A stretch of DNA of 64,000 nt from Burkholderiales bacterium 70-64 (GCA_001898645.1 MKUQ01000020.1:6004-70003); one strand, 5' to 3'. Shown: positions 50,953 through 62,293, counted from the stretch's first letter. Translations and numbers: made by a program. Notes: generated by a model from the sequence alone, not told the origin.

Positions 50953-52095
50953 GTGAACACGCCCCTCGCCAACGACACTTTCCTGCGCGCGCTGCGGCGC
51001 GAGCCCACCGCGTACACGCCGATCTGGCTGATGCGCCAGGCCGGGCGCTACCTGCCCGAGTACAACGCCACGCGCGCGCGCGCCGGGAGCTTCCTCGCCC
51101 TGTGCAAGACGCCCGAGCTGGCGTGCGAGGTGACGCTGCAGCCGCTCGAGCGCTTCCCGCTCGATGCGGCGATCCTGTTCTCCGACATCCTCACCGTGCC
51201 CGACGCCATGGGCCTGGGGCTGTACTTCGCCGAGGGCGAAGGGCCTCGCTTCGAGCGGCCGGTGCGCGACGAGGCTGCCGTGATGCGGCTGGCGGCGCCC
51301 GATCCGGCGGCGGAGCTGCGCTACGTGACCGACGCCGTGCGCACCATTCGCGCCGTGCTCGCCGGCCGCGTGCCGCTGATCGGCTTCTCGGGCAGCCCCT
51401 GGACGCTCGCCTGCTACATGGTCGAGGGCGGCGGCAGCGCCGACTTCCGCCAGGTCAAGACGATGCTCTATCGCCGCCCCGACCTGCTCGCGCGCATCCT
51501 CGAGGTCAATGCCGACGCGGTGGCCGCCTACCTGAACGCCCAGGTCGAGGCCGGCGCGCAGGCCCTGATGATCTTCGATTCGTGGGGCGGGGCGCTCGCC
51601 GACGGCGCCTACCAGCAGTTCTCGCTCGCTCCGATGCGGCGCGTGCTCGCGGCGCTGGCGCGCGAGCGCGACGAGCCGCTCCTCGATGCGGCCGGGCGCA
51701 TCGTCGGCACGCACAAGGTCCGCGTGCCGGTCATCGTCTTCACCAAGGGCGGCGGACTCTGGCTCGAGGACATCGCCGGCATCGGCTGCGACGCGATCGG
51801 CGTCGACTGGACCGTGAACCTCGCGCGCGCCCGCGAACGGGTGGGCGATCGCTGCGCGATCCAGGGCAACCTCGATCCGATGGTGCTGATGGCCGAACCG
51901 GCGCAGGTGCGCGCCGAGGCGGTCAAGGTGCTCGATTCGTTCGGCGCGCCGCGCGGCGGGGCCGGGCACGTGTTCAACCTCGGCCACGGCATCTCGCAAT
52001 TCACTCCGCCGGAGAGCGTTGCCGCGCTGGTCGAGGCGGTGCACGATCACAGCCGCCGGCAGCGCCGGAACGAGGCGAGCGCGTCCTCACTTTAG
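50953..52095 (+). CDS. hemE: Uroporphyrinogen decarboxylase
   Basis: A 380-residue UroD, which decarboxylates the four acetate side chains of uroporphyrinogen III to give coproporphyrinogen III in haem synthesis. N-terminal signature [20 protein letters not shown], with the essential Arg residues. [18 protein letters not shown] carries the catalytic Asp. [19 protein letters not shown] is also conserved. The GTG start at 50953 gives the usual N terminus [17 protein letters not shown]; no ATG is available nearby. The hemE-priA order is common in Burkholderiales. An intrinsic terminator follows 86 bp downstream. Confidence 0.96.
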   Translation: MNTPLANDTFLRALRREPTAYTPIWLMRQAGRYLPEYNATRARAGSFLALCKTPELACEVTLQPLERFPLDAAILFSDILTVPDAMGLGLYFAEGEGPRFERPVRDEAAVMRLAAPDPAAELRYVTDAVRTIRAVLAGRVPLIGFSGSPWTLACYMVEGGGSADFRQVKTMLYRRPDLLARILEVNADAVAAYLNAQVEAGAQALMIFDSWGGALADGAYQQFSLAPMRRVLAALARERDEPLLDAAGRIVGTHKVRVPVIVFTKGGGLWLEDIAGIGCDAIGVDWTVNLARARERVGDRCAIQGNLDPMVLMAEPAQVRAEAVKVLDSFGAPRGGAGHVFNLGHGISQFTPPESVAALVEAVHDHSRRQRRNEASASSL

Positions 52096-52167
52096 GCCGG
52101 GCGCAGCATCGGCGTGGCTTGCCAGGCGACCCGAAATATGGTTCGCGCGATGGGGGTGACCACTGAC

Positions 52168-52176
52168 TTATGCACA
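52168..52176 (+). promoter_or_regulatory. DnaA-box-like site TTATGCACA
   Basis: An exact match to the TTATNCACA DnaA box, in the hemE-priA gap. It lies just ahead of the hemE terminator. One box alone does not define an origin. Confidence 0.5.
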
Positions 52177-52180
52177 ATGC

Positions 52181-52224
52181 GGCGATGCCGGCTGCCGGCT
52201 GCGCCGCAGCATTGCCCCTTTTTT
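52181..52224 (+). terminator. Intrinsic terminator downstream of hemE
   Basis: GGCGATGC (52181-52188) pairs with GCATTGCC (52209-52216), with one G-U pair. Further CGGC/GCCG pairs lie inside. Six T residues follow after two Cs (52219-52224). This is the clearest rho-independent terminator in the window. Confidence 0.75.
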
Positions 52225-52252
52225 GAGCATATGTGCAAGTCATTGATTTATA
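52223..52252 (+). promoter_or_regulatory. Possible sigma-70 promoter for priA
   Basis: TTGAGC (52223-52228) and TTTATA (52247-52252) with 18 bp between them, in an AT-rich stretch right after the hemE terminator. The match is moderate, but the position, 107 bp before the first possible priA start, is suitable. Confidence 0.4.
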
Positions 52253-52343
52253 TGGGATTAGCGCTGATCAAAAAAACGGCAAGCGACCGCGGATCACGGT
52301 GGGACGGGCATTTACGGCCGATTCGTGCGCGTTGCTCACAGTT

Positions 52344-52352
52344 TTGTCCACA
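52344..52352 (+). promoter_or_regulatory. DnaA-box-like site TTGTCCACA
   Basis: One mismatch from TTATCCACA. It lies just before the first possible priA start codon. A weaker TTGCTCACA sits 12 bp upstream at 52332-52340. Together with the 52168 box these suggest a DnaA-responsive region. Confidence 0.4.
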
Positions 52353-52358
52353 GCTTTT

Positions 52359-54652
<2,294 letters not shown>

Positions 54653-54656
<4 letters not shown>

Positions 54657-55237
54657 CGCGCCTGCCGCCCCAGCTCGCGCATGCGGGCGAACAGGCGTTC
54701 GTGGCGCGCCGGCCCGCCGCCGTCGACCATGCCGATCAGCGTCTGGCGGATCGGCCCGAAGCCGCAGAAGGCGAGCACGTTGCGCTCGAGCCCGCGCACG
54801 CCGTGCGCGAAGTAGAACCAGCGATAGATCGATGCGGGCATGCCCATGGTGACGACCACGCGCGCCGAGCGTCCCGCGAGCGTCCTGCGCCACGGCTTGC
54901 CGGGCTGGGCGTCGACCGCGAAGCCGGGCCGCAGGACCTGCTCGAGGAAAGCCTTCACCAGCGCCGGCATGGTGCCCAGCCAGAGTGGAAAGCACAGCAC
55001 GACGTGGCTCGCCCAGCCGATCGCTTCCTGTGCCTCCCGCAGGCTCTCGGGCAGCGCCTCCGAGGTCCACGCTTCCTTGGTTCTCAGGACCGGGAAGTCG
55101 AGCGCGGCGACCTCGATGCGGCGCACTTCGTGGCCGGCCGCGCTTGCGCCCTGCGCATAGGCGTCGGCAAGCGCATGGCCGAGATGGCCGCCGCGCGGAT
55201 CGGGATGGCCCTGGATGATGACGATGCGCTGGTCCAT
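54653..55237 (-). CDS. NAD(P)H-quinone oxidoreductase, flavodoxin-like fold (KefF/YwrO/MdaB type)
   Basis: A 194-residue flavoprotein of the DT-diaphorase-like family. The phosphate-binding start is RIVIIQGHPDPRGGHLGHAL, and VVLCFPLWLGTMPALVKAFL, then EQVLRPGFA, is the signature for FMN/FAD binding. It reduces quinones or similar electrophiles by two electrons. Its stop overlaps the priA stop by 4 bp in convergent orientation. No potassium-efflux (kef) gene is nearby, so it is probably an independent reductase. Confidence 0.86.
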
Positions 55238-55287
55238 CCGCCTATTGAACCCGTCCGGGGAGCGGCGCGGATTGATGCGGCGCAAGA

Positions 55288-55599
55288 TCAGGGGCCGAGG
55301 CCGGCCGCCCGCAGCTGCGCGCGCAGCCGCTGCACCTCTTCGATGAGATCGGCCACCAGCCCGGCGAGCTCCTCGTTGGCATCGAAATCGCGTTCGAGCG
55401 CGACCAGGCGCCGGGCGCGTGCCAGCTCGGCGCTGGCGAAACGCCACTCCTGCGCGCTGCCGGTTGCAGTGGCGAGCAGCCCGGCCTCGACCCGCAGCAC
55501 CACCCATCGCCGTTCGACCGAGCAGGCCTGCGCCAGCTCGTCCAGGGTGAGCGTCGTTTCCTCGAGCACGACGCCGGTGAGCACTTGGTCCGTCGTCAT
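55288..55599 (-). CDS. cbpM: Chaperone modulator CbpM
   Basis: A 103-residue MerR-like helical protein of the CbpM family, which binds the J-domain of CbpA and inhibits it. VVLEETTLTLDELAQACSVE is the degenerate HTH, and the C-terminal LVADLIEEVQRLRAQLRA is a coiled coil. Only 3 bp separate it from cbpA upstream, so both are made from one transcript and their ratio is fixed. Confidence 0.88.
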   Translation of the reverse strand: MTTDQVLTGVVLEETTLTLDELAQACSVERRWVVLRVEAGLLATATGSAQEWRFASAELARARRLVALERDFDANEELAGLVADLIEEVQRLRAQLRAAGLGP

Positions 55600-55602
55600 C
55601 GT

Positions 55603-56544
55603 TCAAGCTCCGGTGGCCCGGCGCGGATCGAACGCCATTTCCCGCGCCATGGTCTCGTACAGCCTGCGTGCCTGCTCGGTGTCGGCCGGCGGCAGCACCA
55701 CCGCCAGCTCGAGATACAGCGATCCCGGCGGCTCTCCGGGGATGCCGCGGCCCTTCAGGCGCAGCTTGCGCCCGGCCTGCGAGCCGGCGGGCACACGCAC
55801 CTGCACCGCGCCGGACGGCGTGGGCACCTCGATCTCGGCGCCCAGCGCGGCTTCCCACGGCGCGACCGGGACTGTCTGGTAGACGTCGCGCCCCTGCACG
55901 CGATAGCGCGGATCGGGCGAGAAGTGCACTTCCAGGTACAGATCTCCGGCAGCGCCGCCGCCGATGCCGGGTCCGCCCTGGCCGGCGAGCCGGATCTGCT
56001 GGCCCTCGACGAGACCCTTGGGGATCTGCACCTGCAGCAGGCGCTCCTCGGTGACCACGTGGCCCGATTCGTCCAGCCGCGCCGCGCGCAGGCTGATCGG
56101 GCGGGTGGCGCCGTGGTAGACGTCGCGCAGGTCGACCATCACCCGCGCATGGTGGTCGTTGCCGCGCATGCGGTGCGTGCCGGCGCGTGCGCCGCCGCGC
56201 GGCATGCGGCCGAACAGGCTGGCGAAGAAATCGCTGAATTCCTCGGCGTCGGCGCCTGCCGGGCCGGCCCCCGAGAACTCGAAGCCGGCGCCCCAGTCGG
56301 GCGGCGGCTGGAATTCCTGGCCCGCGCGATGGCGTTCGCCCAGCGCGTCGTAGGCAGCGCGCTTTTCCGGGTCCGAGAGCACCGCGTAGGCCTCGTTGAC
56401 CTCGCGCATGCGGCGCTCGGCGTCGGCTTCCTTGCTCACGTCCGGATGGTATTTGCGCGCCAGCCTGCGATAGGCCTTCTTGATCTCGTCGGCCGAGGCG
56501 GCCTTTGCCACCCCGAGGCTGTCGTAGTAGTCGCGAAACTCCAT
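55603..56544 (-). CDS. cbpA: DnaJ-family co-chaperone CbpA
   Basis: A 313-residue type II J-protein that stimulates DnaK and, in E. coli, also binds curved DNA. The J-domain MEFRDYYDSLGVAKAASADE carries the invariant HPD in KYHPDVSKE. A Gly/Phe-rich linker follows (about 75-125), then two C-terminal substrate-binding domains (VDLRDVYHGATRPISLRA; LLQVQIPKGLVEGQQIRLAG). No zinc-finger domain, as expected for CbpA. Operon with cbpM. Confidence 0.92.
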   Translation of the reverse strand: MEFRDYYDSLGVAKAASADEIKKAYRRLARKYHPDVSKEADAERRMREVNEAYAVLSDPEKRAAYDALGERHRAGQEFQPPPDWGAGFEFSGAGPAGADAEEFSDFFASLFGRMPRGGARAGTHRMRGNDHHARVMVDLRDVYHGATRPISLRAARLDESGHVVTEERLLQVQIPKGLVEGQQIRLAGQGGPGIGGGAAGDLYLEVHFSPDPRYRVQGRDVYQTVPVAPWEAALGAEIEVPTPSGAVQVRVPAGSQAGRKLRLKGRGIPGEPPGSLYLELAVVLPPADTEQARRLYETMAREMAFDPRRATGA

Positions 56545-56551
56545 TGCGACA

Positions 56552-56938
56552 CTAGCGCAGGCTGTCGCGCACGCGCTGCAGGCGTGCGCGCACTTCCTTG
56601 CCGAGCTCGTGCACCTCGGGCTTGTCGACCAGGGTGAGCACTGCAGCCGGGTCCATGAAGCCGATCGTGGTGCGGCCGTCGGGCTCGGTGCGCACGATGA
56701 CGTTGCACGGCAGCAGCAGGCCGATGTCGGGTTCGGCGGTCAGTGCGCGGTGCGCGAACTGCGGGTTGCACGCGCCGAGGATGCGGTAGGCCGGCGTATC
56801 GATGCCGAGCTTGGCCTTGAGCGTGGCCTGCACGTCGATGTCGGAGAGCACGCCGAAGCCTTCGGTCTTGAGCGCTTCGGTCACTTTTTCGACCGCCGCG
56901 GCGAACGGCGTATCGAGGGTCATGTTGAAACCGTACAC
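56552..56938 (-). CDS. DUF302 family protein
   Basis: A 128-residue DUF302 protein, a small alpha/beta domain with a conserved Cys in RILGACNPQFAHRAL and the motif DIGLLLPCNVIV. Family start YGFNMTLDTPFAAAVEKVTE. GTG 56938 was chosen because CGGAG lies 7-8 bp upstream and YGF... is the normal N terminus; the ATG five codons later is too short. Function unknown; the two conserved Cys could bind metal or haem-like ligands. It lies 7 bp before cbpA on the same strand. Confidence 0.82.
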   Translation of the reverse strand: MYGFNMTLDTPFAAAVEKVTEALKTEGFGVLSDIDVQATLKAKLGIDTPAYRILGACNPQFAHRALTAEPDIGLLLPCNVIVRTEPDGRTTIGFMDPAAVLTLVDKPEVHELGKEVRARLQRVRDSLR

Positions 56939-56970
56939 GTTGGACTCCGTGGGTTGCTGCGGCTGAGTGC

Positions 56971-57387
56971 TCAGCGACCGGCCAACACCAGTTGCGTCTG
57001 GGTGACGACGGCGCACAGCTTGCCGCTCTCGGAGCGTACCAGGGTCTGCCACACCATCGTGGAGCGTCCGCGATGGAACGCAGTGCACTCACCGGTGACC
57101 ACGCTGCCGACCGGAGCGCCGGCGATGAACTTGGTGGCCGAGTCGGTGGTGGTGGTGCGCGCGCCCGGCGACAGGTTGAGCACCGTGCCGACCGCACCCA
57201 GCGTGTCGGCGAAGGCCATGATCGCCCCGCCGTGCAGGGTGTCGCCGACGGTGCACAGGTCGGGGCGCACGGTCATGCGCGCGGCTACCCGATCGGGTGC
57301 GAGCTCGGTGAGCTCCACGCCCATCAGGCCCGGGAAGAGCGGGGTGAGCTGCTTCTGCAGGGCGGCCAGGGTGGCGGCGTCATTCAT
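56971..57387 (-). CDS. PaaI-type hotdog-fold thioesterase
   Basis: A 138-residue single hotdog-fold protein of the PaaI/YbdB group that hydrolyses acyl-CoA thioesters. LHGGAIMAFADTLGAVGTVL contains the HGG-x(7-9)-D catalytic arrangement, and TTTTDSATKFIAGAPVGSVV is the usual second block. It is divergent from the sigma-factor gene and precedes the DUF302 gene. The acyl-CoA substrate is unknown; several aromatic acyl-CoA pathways in this window could use it. Confidence 0.87.
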   Translation of the reverse strand: MNDAATLAALQKQLTPLFPGLMGVELTELAPDRVAARMTVRPDLCTVGDTLHGGAIMAFADTLGAVGTVLNLSPGARTTTTDSATKFIAGAPVGSVVTGECTAFHRGRSTMVWQTLVRSESGKLCAVVTQTQLVLAGR

Positions 57388-57519
57388 GGCCCCAAGGCTA
57401 TGCCGACACCGGCGCAGGGTCAATCCGGCGGCGGGATGATCGGGAACGCGGCTGGCCGGCGGTGCATCCAATGCGCACAACCCGGGCCTGCCCGGCCCTA
57501 TCCCGACGAGGAGCCGACG

Positions 57520-58227
57520 ATGAAGCCTGCCGCCGTCGCCAACCCCGATGCCGCCCGTTCCGATGCCGAGCTGGTGCACCGGTGCGCCGCGGGCGACCCC
57601 GAGGCGCTGCGCGCGCTGATGAAGCGCCACAACCAGCTGCTGTATCGCACTGCCCGCAGCATCCTGCGCAACGACGCGGAGGCCGAGGACGCCGTCCAGG
57701 AAGCCTGGCTGCGCGCATGGCGCGCCATGGACACGTTCCGCAGCGAGTCGAAGCTCTCGACCTGGCTGGTGCGCATCGCGGCCAACGAGGCGCTCGCCCG
57801 CCTGCGCGCATCGAGCCGGCGCGCCGAGGTGATCCGGCTCGACGTCACGGCCGAGGACGAGGCCGTCGCCACGGAGGTGAGCATGCAGCAGCCCGAACCC
57901 GACCGGCCCGACCGGGCCGCCGAACGCGGCGAGCTGCGCCGCCTGCTCGAGGCCCGCATCGACGAGCTGCCCGAGACCTTTCGCGCCGTGTTCGTGCTGC
58001 GCGCGGTGCAGGACATGAGCGTCGAGGAGGTCGCGGCCTGCCTCGAGCTGCCCGAGGCCACCGTGCGCACGCGCCATTTCCGGGCCCGGGCGATGCTGCG
58101 CGAACTGCTCGAGAAGGAAATCGATCTCGCGGTTGCCGATGCCTTCGCCTTCGCCGGGGCGCGCTGCGACCGGATCATCGCGCGCGTGCTCGAGCGCGTC
58201 GAGCGCGAACGGCCGCGCCGGGCCTGA
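57520..58227 (+). CDS. ECF-type RNA polymerase sigma factor
   Basis: A 235-residue group IV sigma factor. Sigma region 2: LMKRHNQLLYRTARSILRND, then EAEDAVQEAWLRAWRAMDTF and STWLVRIAANEALARLR. Region 4: LPETFRAVFVLRAVQDMSVE, then EVAACLELPEATVRTRHFRA. A C-terminal extension (about 195-235, LAVADAFAFAGARCDRIIAR) is present. No anti-sigma gene follows; instead the ferritin-like and cytochrome genes do, in the same direction. This type of sigma factor (sigma-70-like with C-terminal extension) may be controlled in an unusual way. Confidence 0.9.
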   Translation: MKPAAVANPDAARSDAELVHRCAAGDPEALRALMKRHNQLLYRTARSILRNDAEAEDAVQEAWLRAWRAMDTFRSESKLSTWLVRIAANEALARLRASSRRAEVIRLDVTAEDEAVATEVSMQQPEPDRPDRAAERGELRRLLEARIDELPETFRAVFVLRAVQDMSVEEVAACLELPEATVRTRHFRARAMLRELLEKEIDLAVADAFAFAGARCDRIIARVLERVERERPRRA

Positions 58228-58272
58228 TCGGCGCGGCGGCGCACCCCCTTCCCTCTACACAGGAGAACTCTC

Positions 58273-58851
58273 ATGTCATTCCTCATTCGAACCGATGGTG
58301 TCACGACTTCGGCCGGGCGGCGCGCGCTGCTCGGCGGCTCCGGCCTGCTGTTGTCGGGAACGGCGGTGGCCCTGCTGGCCGGGCGCAGCGTGCGTGCGGC
58401 CGAGCGCGCCGGCTCCGCCGCGCAGGACACCCGCATCCTGAACACGGCGCTGGGCGCCGAGCTCGAGGCGATCGCCGCCTACCAGCTCGGTGCCGACAGC
58501 GGCCTGCTGCAGAAGCCGGTGCGCGACCTGGCGCTCACCTTCCAGGGGCAGCATCGCGCACATGCCGACCTGCTGGCGAGCACCGTCACGAAGCTGGGCG
58601 GCAAGCCGGTCGCGGCCAAGGACAAGTACAACTTCCCGACCGAGACGCTGAAGACCCAGGCCGACGTCCTGCGTTTCGCGGCGATGCTGGAGAAGGGTGC
58701 GGTCAGCGCCTACCTGGGTGCGGTGCCGGTGTTCGGCAACCGCGACCTGGCCAAGGCCGCTGCCAGCATCCTCGGCGACGAGGCGATGCACTGGGCGATC
58801 CTGCGCAATGCGCTGGGCGAGGTGCCGGTGCCCGAGGCGTTCGTGGCATGA
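58273..58851 (+). CDS. Tat-exported ferritin-like domain protein
   Basis: A 192-residue protein with a twin-arginine-type signal (GRRALLGGSGLLLSGTAVAL) and a four-helix ferritin-like domain (about 50-190) of the DUF4439/Dps-like group. Helices carry E/H pairs: ALGAELEAIAAYQLGADSGL, GQHRAHADLLAS, EKGAVSAYLGAVPVF and GDEAMHWAILRNAL, which could hold a di-iron site. It lies 45 bp after the ECF sigma gene and overlaps the next cytochrome gene by ATGA. Role unknown, possibly an extracytoplasmic iron or oxidant sensor or scavenger. Confidence 0.83.
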   Translation: MSFLIRTDGVTTSAGRRALLGGSGLLLSGTAVALLAGRSVRAAERAGSAAQDTRILNTALGAELEAIAAYQLGADSGLLQKPVRDLALTFQGQHRAHADLLASTVTKLGGKPVAAKDKYNFPTETLKTQADVLRFAAMLEKGAVSAYLGAVPVFGNRDLAKAAASILGDEAMHWAILRNALGEVPVPEAFVA

Positions 58852-59345
58852 ACGTCGCCCGCCTGCGTGCCGGTGCGCTGGCGCTCGCGCTGGCAGCGGC
58901 GACCGCCGCTGCTGCGCCGGCGCCATCGGCTTCCGGCGCGGCGGCCACGCCGGGTCCGGCGGCGGCTTCGGGCGCGACGGTCGCTTCGGGTGCAGCGGCT
59001 GCTTCGGGCTCAGCGGCCCTGCACGGCGACGCCGCCCGCGGCGAGCGGATCTACGACCGCTGCCAGGCCTGCCACGCGCTCGCCTACGATCGCACCGGCC
59101 CGCGGCACTGCGGGCTGTTCGGACGCAAGGCGGGCAGCGTGCCCGGCTTTCCCTATTCCGACGCGATGAAGCGCTCGGGCATCGTGTGGAACGCCCAGAC
59201 GCTCGACCGCTTCCTCGCCGATCCGACCGGCGTGGTGCCGGGCACCGCGATGGGGTACGCGGGCGTGAAGGACGCGAAAGAGCGCGCCGACCTGATCGCC
59301 TATCTCGCGCAGGCGAACCGCTCCGCGGCCTGCCGCGGCGGCTGA
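58848..59345 (+). CDS. Periplasmic cytochrome c, class I
   Basis: A 165-residue exported cytochrome. Signal peptide (about 1-22), then a 35-residue Ala/Ser/Gly/Pro spacer from degenerate repeats, then GERIYDRCQACHALAYDRTG with CxxCH and a late Met ligand in GTAMGYAGVKDAKERADL. The GPRHCGLFGRKAG block is typical of cytochrome c2-like proteins (GP.L.G..GR.AG). Coupled to the ferritin-like gene by overlap. The electron partner is not indicated. Confidence 0.88.
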   Translation: MNVARLRAGALALALAAATAAAAPAPSASGAAATPGPAAASGATVASGAAAASGSAALHGDAARGERIYDRCQACHALAYDRTGPRHCGLFGRKAGSVPGFPYSDAMKRSGIVWNAQTLDRFLADPTGVVPGTAMGYAGVKDAKERADLIAYLAQANRSAACRGG

Positions 59346-59412
59346 GGAGGGCCGCGTGCCGGCGCAATTGCCGGCAATTGCTAGAATCCGGCTCCCTCCT
59401 GCAGCCTCCCCG

Positions 59413-61428
59413 ATGTCGGCCCAGCTCAATTCCGCCCAGCGCGAAGCGATCCGCTATCTCGACGGCCCCTGCCTGGTGATCGCCGGCGCCGGCAGCGGCA
59501 AGACGCGCGTGATCACGCACAAGATCGTGCACCTGATCGAGGCCGGCTTCCCGTCCCGCGCCATCGGCGCGATCACCTTCACCAACAAGGCCGCGCAGGA
59601 GATGGCCGAGCGGCTCGGCAAGCTGGTGAAGCTGCCCGAGGCCCAGCGCCCCACGGTGAGCACCTTCCATGCGCTGGGCGTGCAGATGCTGCGCCGCGAC
59701 GGCGAATCGCTGGGGCTCAAGCGCAACTTTTCGATCCTGGATTCGGAGGACGCGGTCAACATCGTGCAGACCGCGCTCGGCACCACCGACCGCAAGGCGG
59801 CACGCAGCGCCCTGCATCGCATCTCGCTGTGGAAGAACGCGCTGGTCGACCCTCACCAGGCGGCCGCCGGCGCGGCCGACGACCTCGAGCACCAGTTCGC
59901 GCGCGCCTATCGCGACTACGCGGCGACGCTGTCGGCCTACCAGGCGGTCGACTTCGACGACCTGATCGGCCTGCCGGTGAGGCTGCTGCGCGAGAACCCC
60001 GAGGCTGCGAAGGCCTGGTGCGAGCGGCTGCGCTACCTGCTGGTCGACGAGTACCAGGACACCAATGCCTGCCAGTACGAGCTGCTGCGGCTGCTGGCCG
60101 GCCCGCGCGCGGCCTTCACCGCGGTGGGCGACGACGACCAGTCGATCTACGGCTGGCGCGGCGCCACCCTCGAGAACCTGGCCCGGCTCGCCGCCGACTT
60201 CCCGGGCCTGAAGGTGATCAAGCTCGAGCAGAACTACCGCTCGAGCGTGAGCATCCTGAGCGCGGCCAACCACCTGATCTCGCACAACCCCAAGCTGCAC
60301 GAAAAGAAGCTGTGGTCCGAGCACGGCATCGGCGATCCGCTCGAGGTCGTGCCCTGCGACGACGACGAAGCGGAGGCCGAATCGGTGGTGATGCGGCTGC
60401 AGGCGCACCGCTTCGAACGCCGCACGCGCCATGCCGACTACGCGATCCTGTATCGCGGCAACCACCAGGCGCGGGTGTTCGAGCAGGTGCTGCGCAAGGA
60501 GAAGATCCCCTACGTGCTCTCGGGCGGGCAGTCGTTCTTCGAGCGGGTCGAAATCCGCGACCTGATGGCCTACCTGCGCCTGCTCGCCAACGACGACGAC
60601 GATCCGGCATTCATCCGCGCCGTCACCACGCCCAAGCGTGGCGTGGGCGCTTCCACCCTGCAGGCGCTCGGCACCTATGCCGGCGAGCGGCGCGGGTCGA
60701 TGTTCGCCGCCATGTTCGAGACCGGCGCCGAGCAGCGCATCGCGCCGCGCCAGCTCGAGCCGCTGCGCGAGTTCGGCGCCTTCGTCAATCGCATCGCCTG
60801 GCGCGCCGCGCGTGAACCGGCGGCGCAGGTGCTCGACGACCTGTTGGCGGCAATCGACTATCGCGCCCACCTGTTCGCGGAGGCCGACGACAAGGTGGCG
60901 GCCGCGCGCTGGCAGAACGCGTGCGACTTCGTGGATTGGCTCAAGAAGCGCGCGGAGGAAGACGGGTCGACCCTGGTGCGGCTGGCGCAGACCGTCTCGC
61001 TGCTGTCGCAGCTCGACCGCAAGGACAGCGAGCTCGATGCGGTGCGTCTGAGCACCATCCATGCCGCCAAGGGGCTGGAGTTCCCGCACGTGTTCGTGGT
61101 CGGCTGCGAGGAAGGGCTGCTGCCGCACCACGGCGGCAGCGCCGGGGCCGACGAGGCGCCCGACGGCGACGGCACGCGCATCGAGGAGGAGCGCCGGCTG
61201 ATGTACGTCGCGGTGACGCGCGCGCAGCGCAGCCTCACTCTCACCTGGTGCCGCCAGCGCCGGCGCGGCAAGGAGCGCTACGCCCAGCTGCCTTCGCGCT
61301 TCCTCGGCGAGATGCAGCTCGAGGCCAAGTCGGCGGCGGCCGCGACGGTCACCCGGGAAGCCGGCCGCGCGAAGCTGGCCGGCCTGCGTGCGCTGCTCGC
61401 CCAGCCGGGGGCGGCGCGCCGGCCCTGA
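59413..61428 (+). CDS. rep: ATP-dependent DNA helicase Rep (UvrD/PcrA family)
   Basis: A 671-residue SF1A 3'-5' helicase, close to the 673 of E. coli Rep, which helps the replisome past bound proteins. Q motif LNSAQREAIRYL, Walker A IAGAGSGKTRVI, Walker B YLLVDEYQDTNACQYELL, GDDDQSIYGWRGA, and the C-terminal motifs VRLSTIHAAKGLEFPHVFVV and RRLMYVAVTRAQRSLTLTW. ATG 59413 starts exactly at the family N terminus; the upstream extension has no homology. Downstream is the DUF6776 gene. Confidence 0.94.
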   Translation: MSAQLNSAQREAIRYLDGPCLVIAGAGSGKTRVITHKIVHLIEAGFPSRAIGAITFTNKAAQEMAERLGKLVKLPEAQRPTVSTFHALGVQMLRRDGESLGLKRNFSILDSEDAVNIVQTALGTTDRKAARSALHRISLWKNALVDPHQAAAGAADDLEHQFARAYRDYAATLSAYQAVDFDDLIGLPVRLLRENPEAAKAWCERLRYLLVDEYQDTNACQYELLRLLAGPRAAFTAVGDDDQSIYGWRGATLENLARLAADFPGLKVIKLEQNYRSSVSILSAANHLISHNPKLHEKKLWSEHGIGDPLEVVPCDDDEAEAESVVMRLQAHRFERRTRHADYAILYRGNHQARVFEQVLRKEKIPYVLSGGQSFFERVEIRDLMAYLRLLANDDDDPAFIRAVTTPKRGVGASTLQALGTYAGERRGSMFAAMFETGAEQRIAPRQLEPLREFGAFVNRIAWRAAREPAAQVLDDLLAAIDYRAHLFAEADDKVAAARWQNACDFVDWLKKRAEEDGSTLVRLAQTVSLLSQLDRKDSELDAVRLSTIHAAKGLEFPHVFVVGCEEGLLPHHGGSAGADEAPDGDGTRIEEERRLMYVAVTRAQRSLTLTWCRQRRRGKERYAQLPSRFLGEMQLEAKSAAAATVTREAGRAKLAGLRALLAQPGAARRP

Positions 61429-61591
61429 GCGGCACGCCTTCGGGCAGCCTCCGGCCGGTGTACCCGCGGCAGCGCGTGCCGGGCGGTGCGCCCCGGACAG
61501 CGCAGCCCGGCGCCGGCCCTGCAGGCCGCCGGTGCAAGGGGTGCCCGCATCGCGCGTTATCCTTCGGCCGAGAGTCGAGGAGCGAGGGGCG

Positions 61592-62293
61592 ATGGCATTG
61601 TTTCGACGCAGCGGGCCGGTGGTGTTCGAGCGCCATGCTTATGGACGGCGTCGCTCGTCGTGGGCGCCGCCGCGCTGGCTGCTGCTGCTGCTGGCCGGCG
61701 TCGCCGCCGGCGCGGGGGGCCTGTATACCTTGCAGGAGAAATACCTGCCGCCGCGCCTGACGCCGGTGCAGTCGCAGCAGCTGCAAGGCCGGGTCGACGA
61801 GCTCGAAGCCGCACGCGAGCGCCTGCAGGCCGAGCTCGACGACGCGCAGCGCCGGCTGAAGGCGAGCGCCGAGGAGAACGCCGGGCAGGCGGTCGCGCTC
61901 GGTGCCGCGCGCCAGTCGGTCGAGCGCCTGCAGAAGGACGTCGCGCTGTTCGACCAGGTGCTGCCGCCCGATCCGCGCGGCGGAGCCGTCGCCGTGCGGG
62001 CGGCGCGCTTCTCCGACGGCGGCGGGCAGCTGGCCTACCACGTGCTGCTCACCCGCGAGCAGAAGACCGCCAGGCCGTTCAAGGGCGTGATGCAGCTGGT
62101 GGTGGCCGGCGAGCGCGGCGGGCGCAACGAGACGGTCACCCTCGATCCGCTGGAGGTCACCCTGGCCAGCTACCAGCACCTGCAGGGCAGCCTGCCGCTG
62201 CCGCCCGGCTTTGCCGCGCGGCAGGCGACGATCCGGGTGCTCGACGGCCCCGGCGGCCGCCAGCTCGGAACGCGCGTCATCAACGTGCGCTGA
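61592..62293 (+). CDS. DUF6776-family membrane-anchored coiled-coil protein
   Basis: A 233-residue protein. After a basic N terminus (FERHAYGRRRSSW), a membrane segment (about 29-47, WLLLLLAGVAAGAGGLY) anchors a periplasmic part. That part begins with a coiled coil (about 60-115, QLQGRVDELEAARERLQAEL) and ends in a beta-rich domain (about 125-233). This layout is common next to housekeeping genes in betaproteobacteria; its function is unknown. GAGGAGCGAGG before ATG 61592. Confidence 0.8.
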   Translation: MALFRRSGPVVFERHAYGRRRSSWAPPRWLLLLLAGVAAGAGGLYTLQEKYLPPRLTPVQSQQLQGRVDELEAARERLQAELDDAQRRLKASAEENAGQAVALGAARQSVERLQKDVALFDQVLPPDPRGGAVAVRAARFSDGGGQLAYHVLLTREQKTARPFKGVMQLVVAGERGGRNETVTLDPLEVTLASYQHLQGSLPLPPGFAARQATIRVLDGPGGRQLGTRVINVR

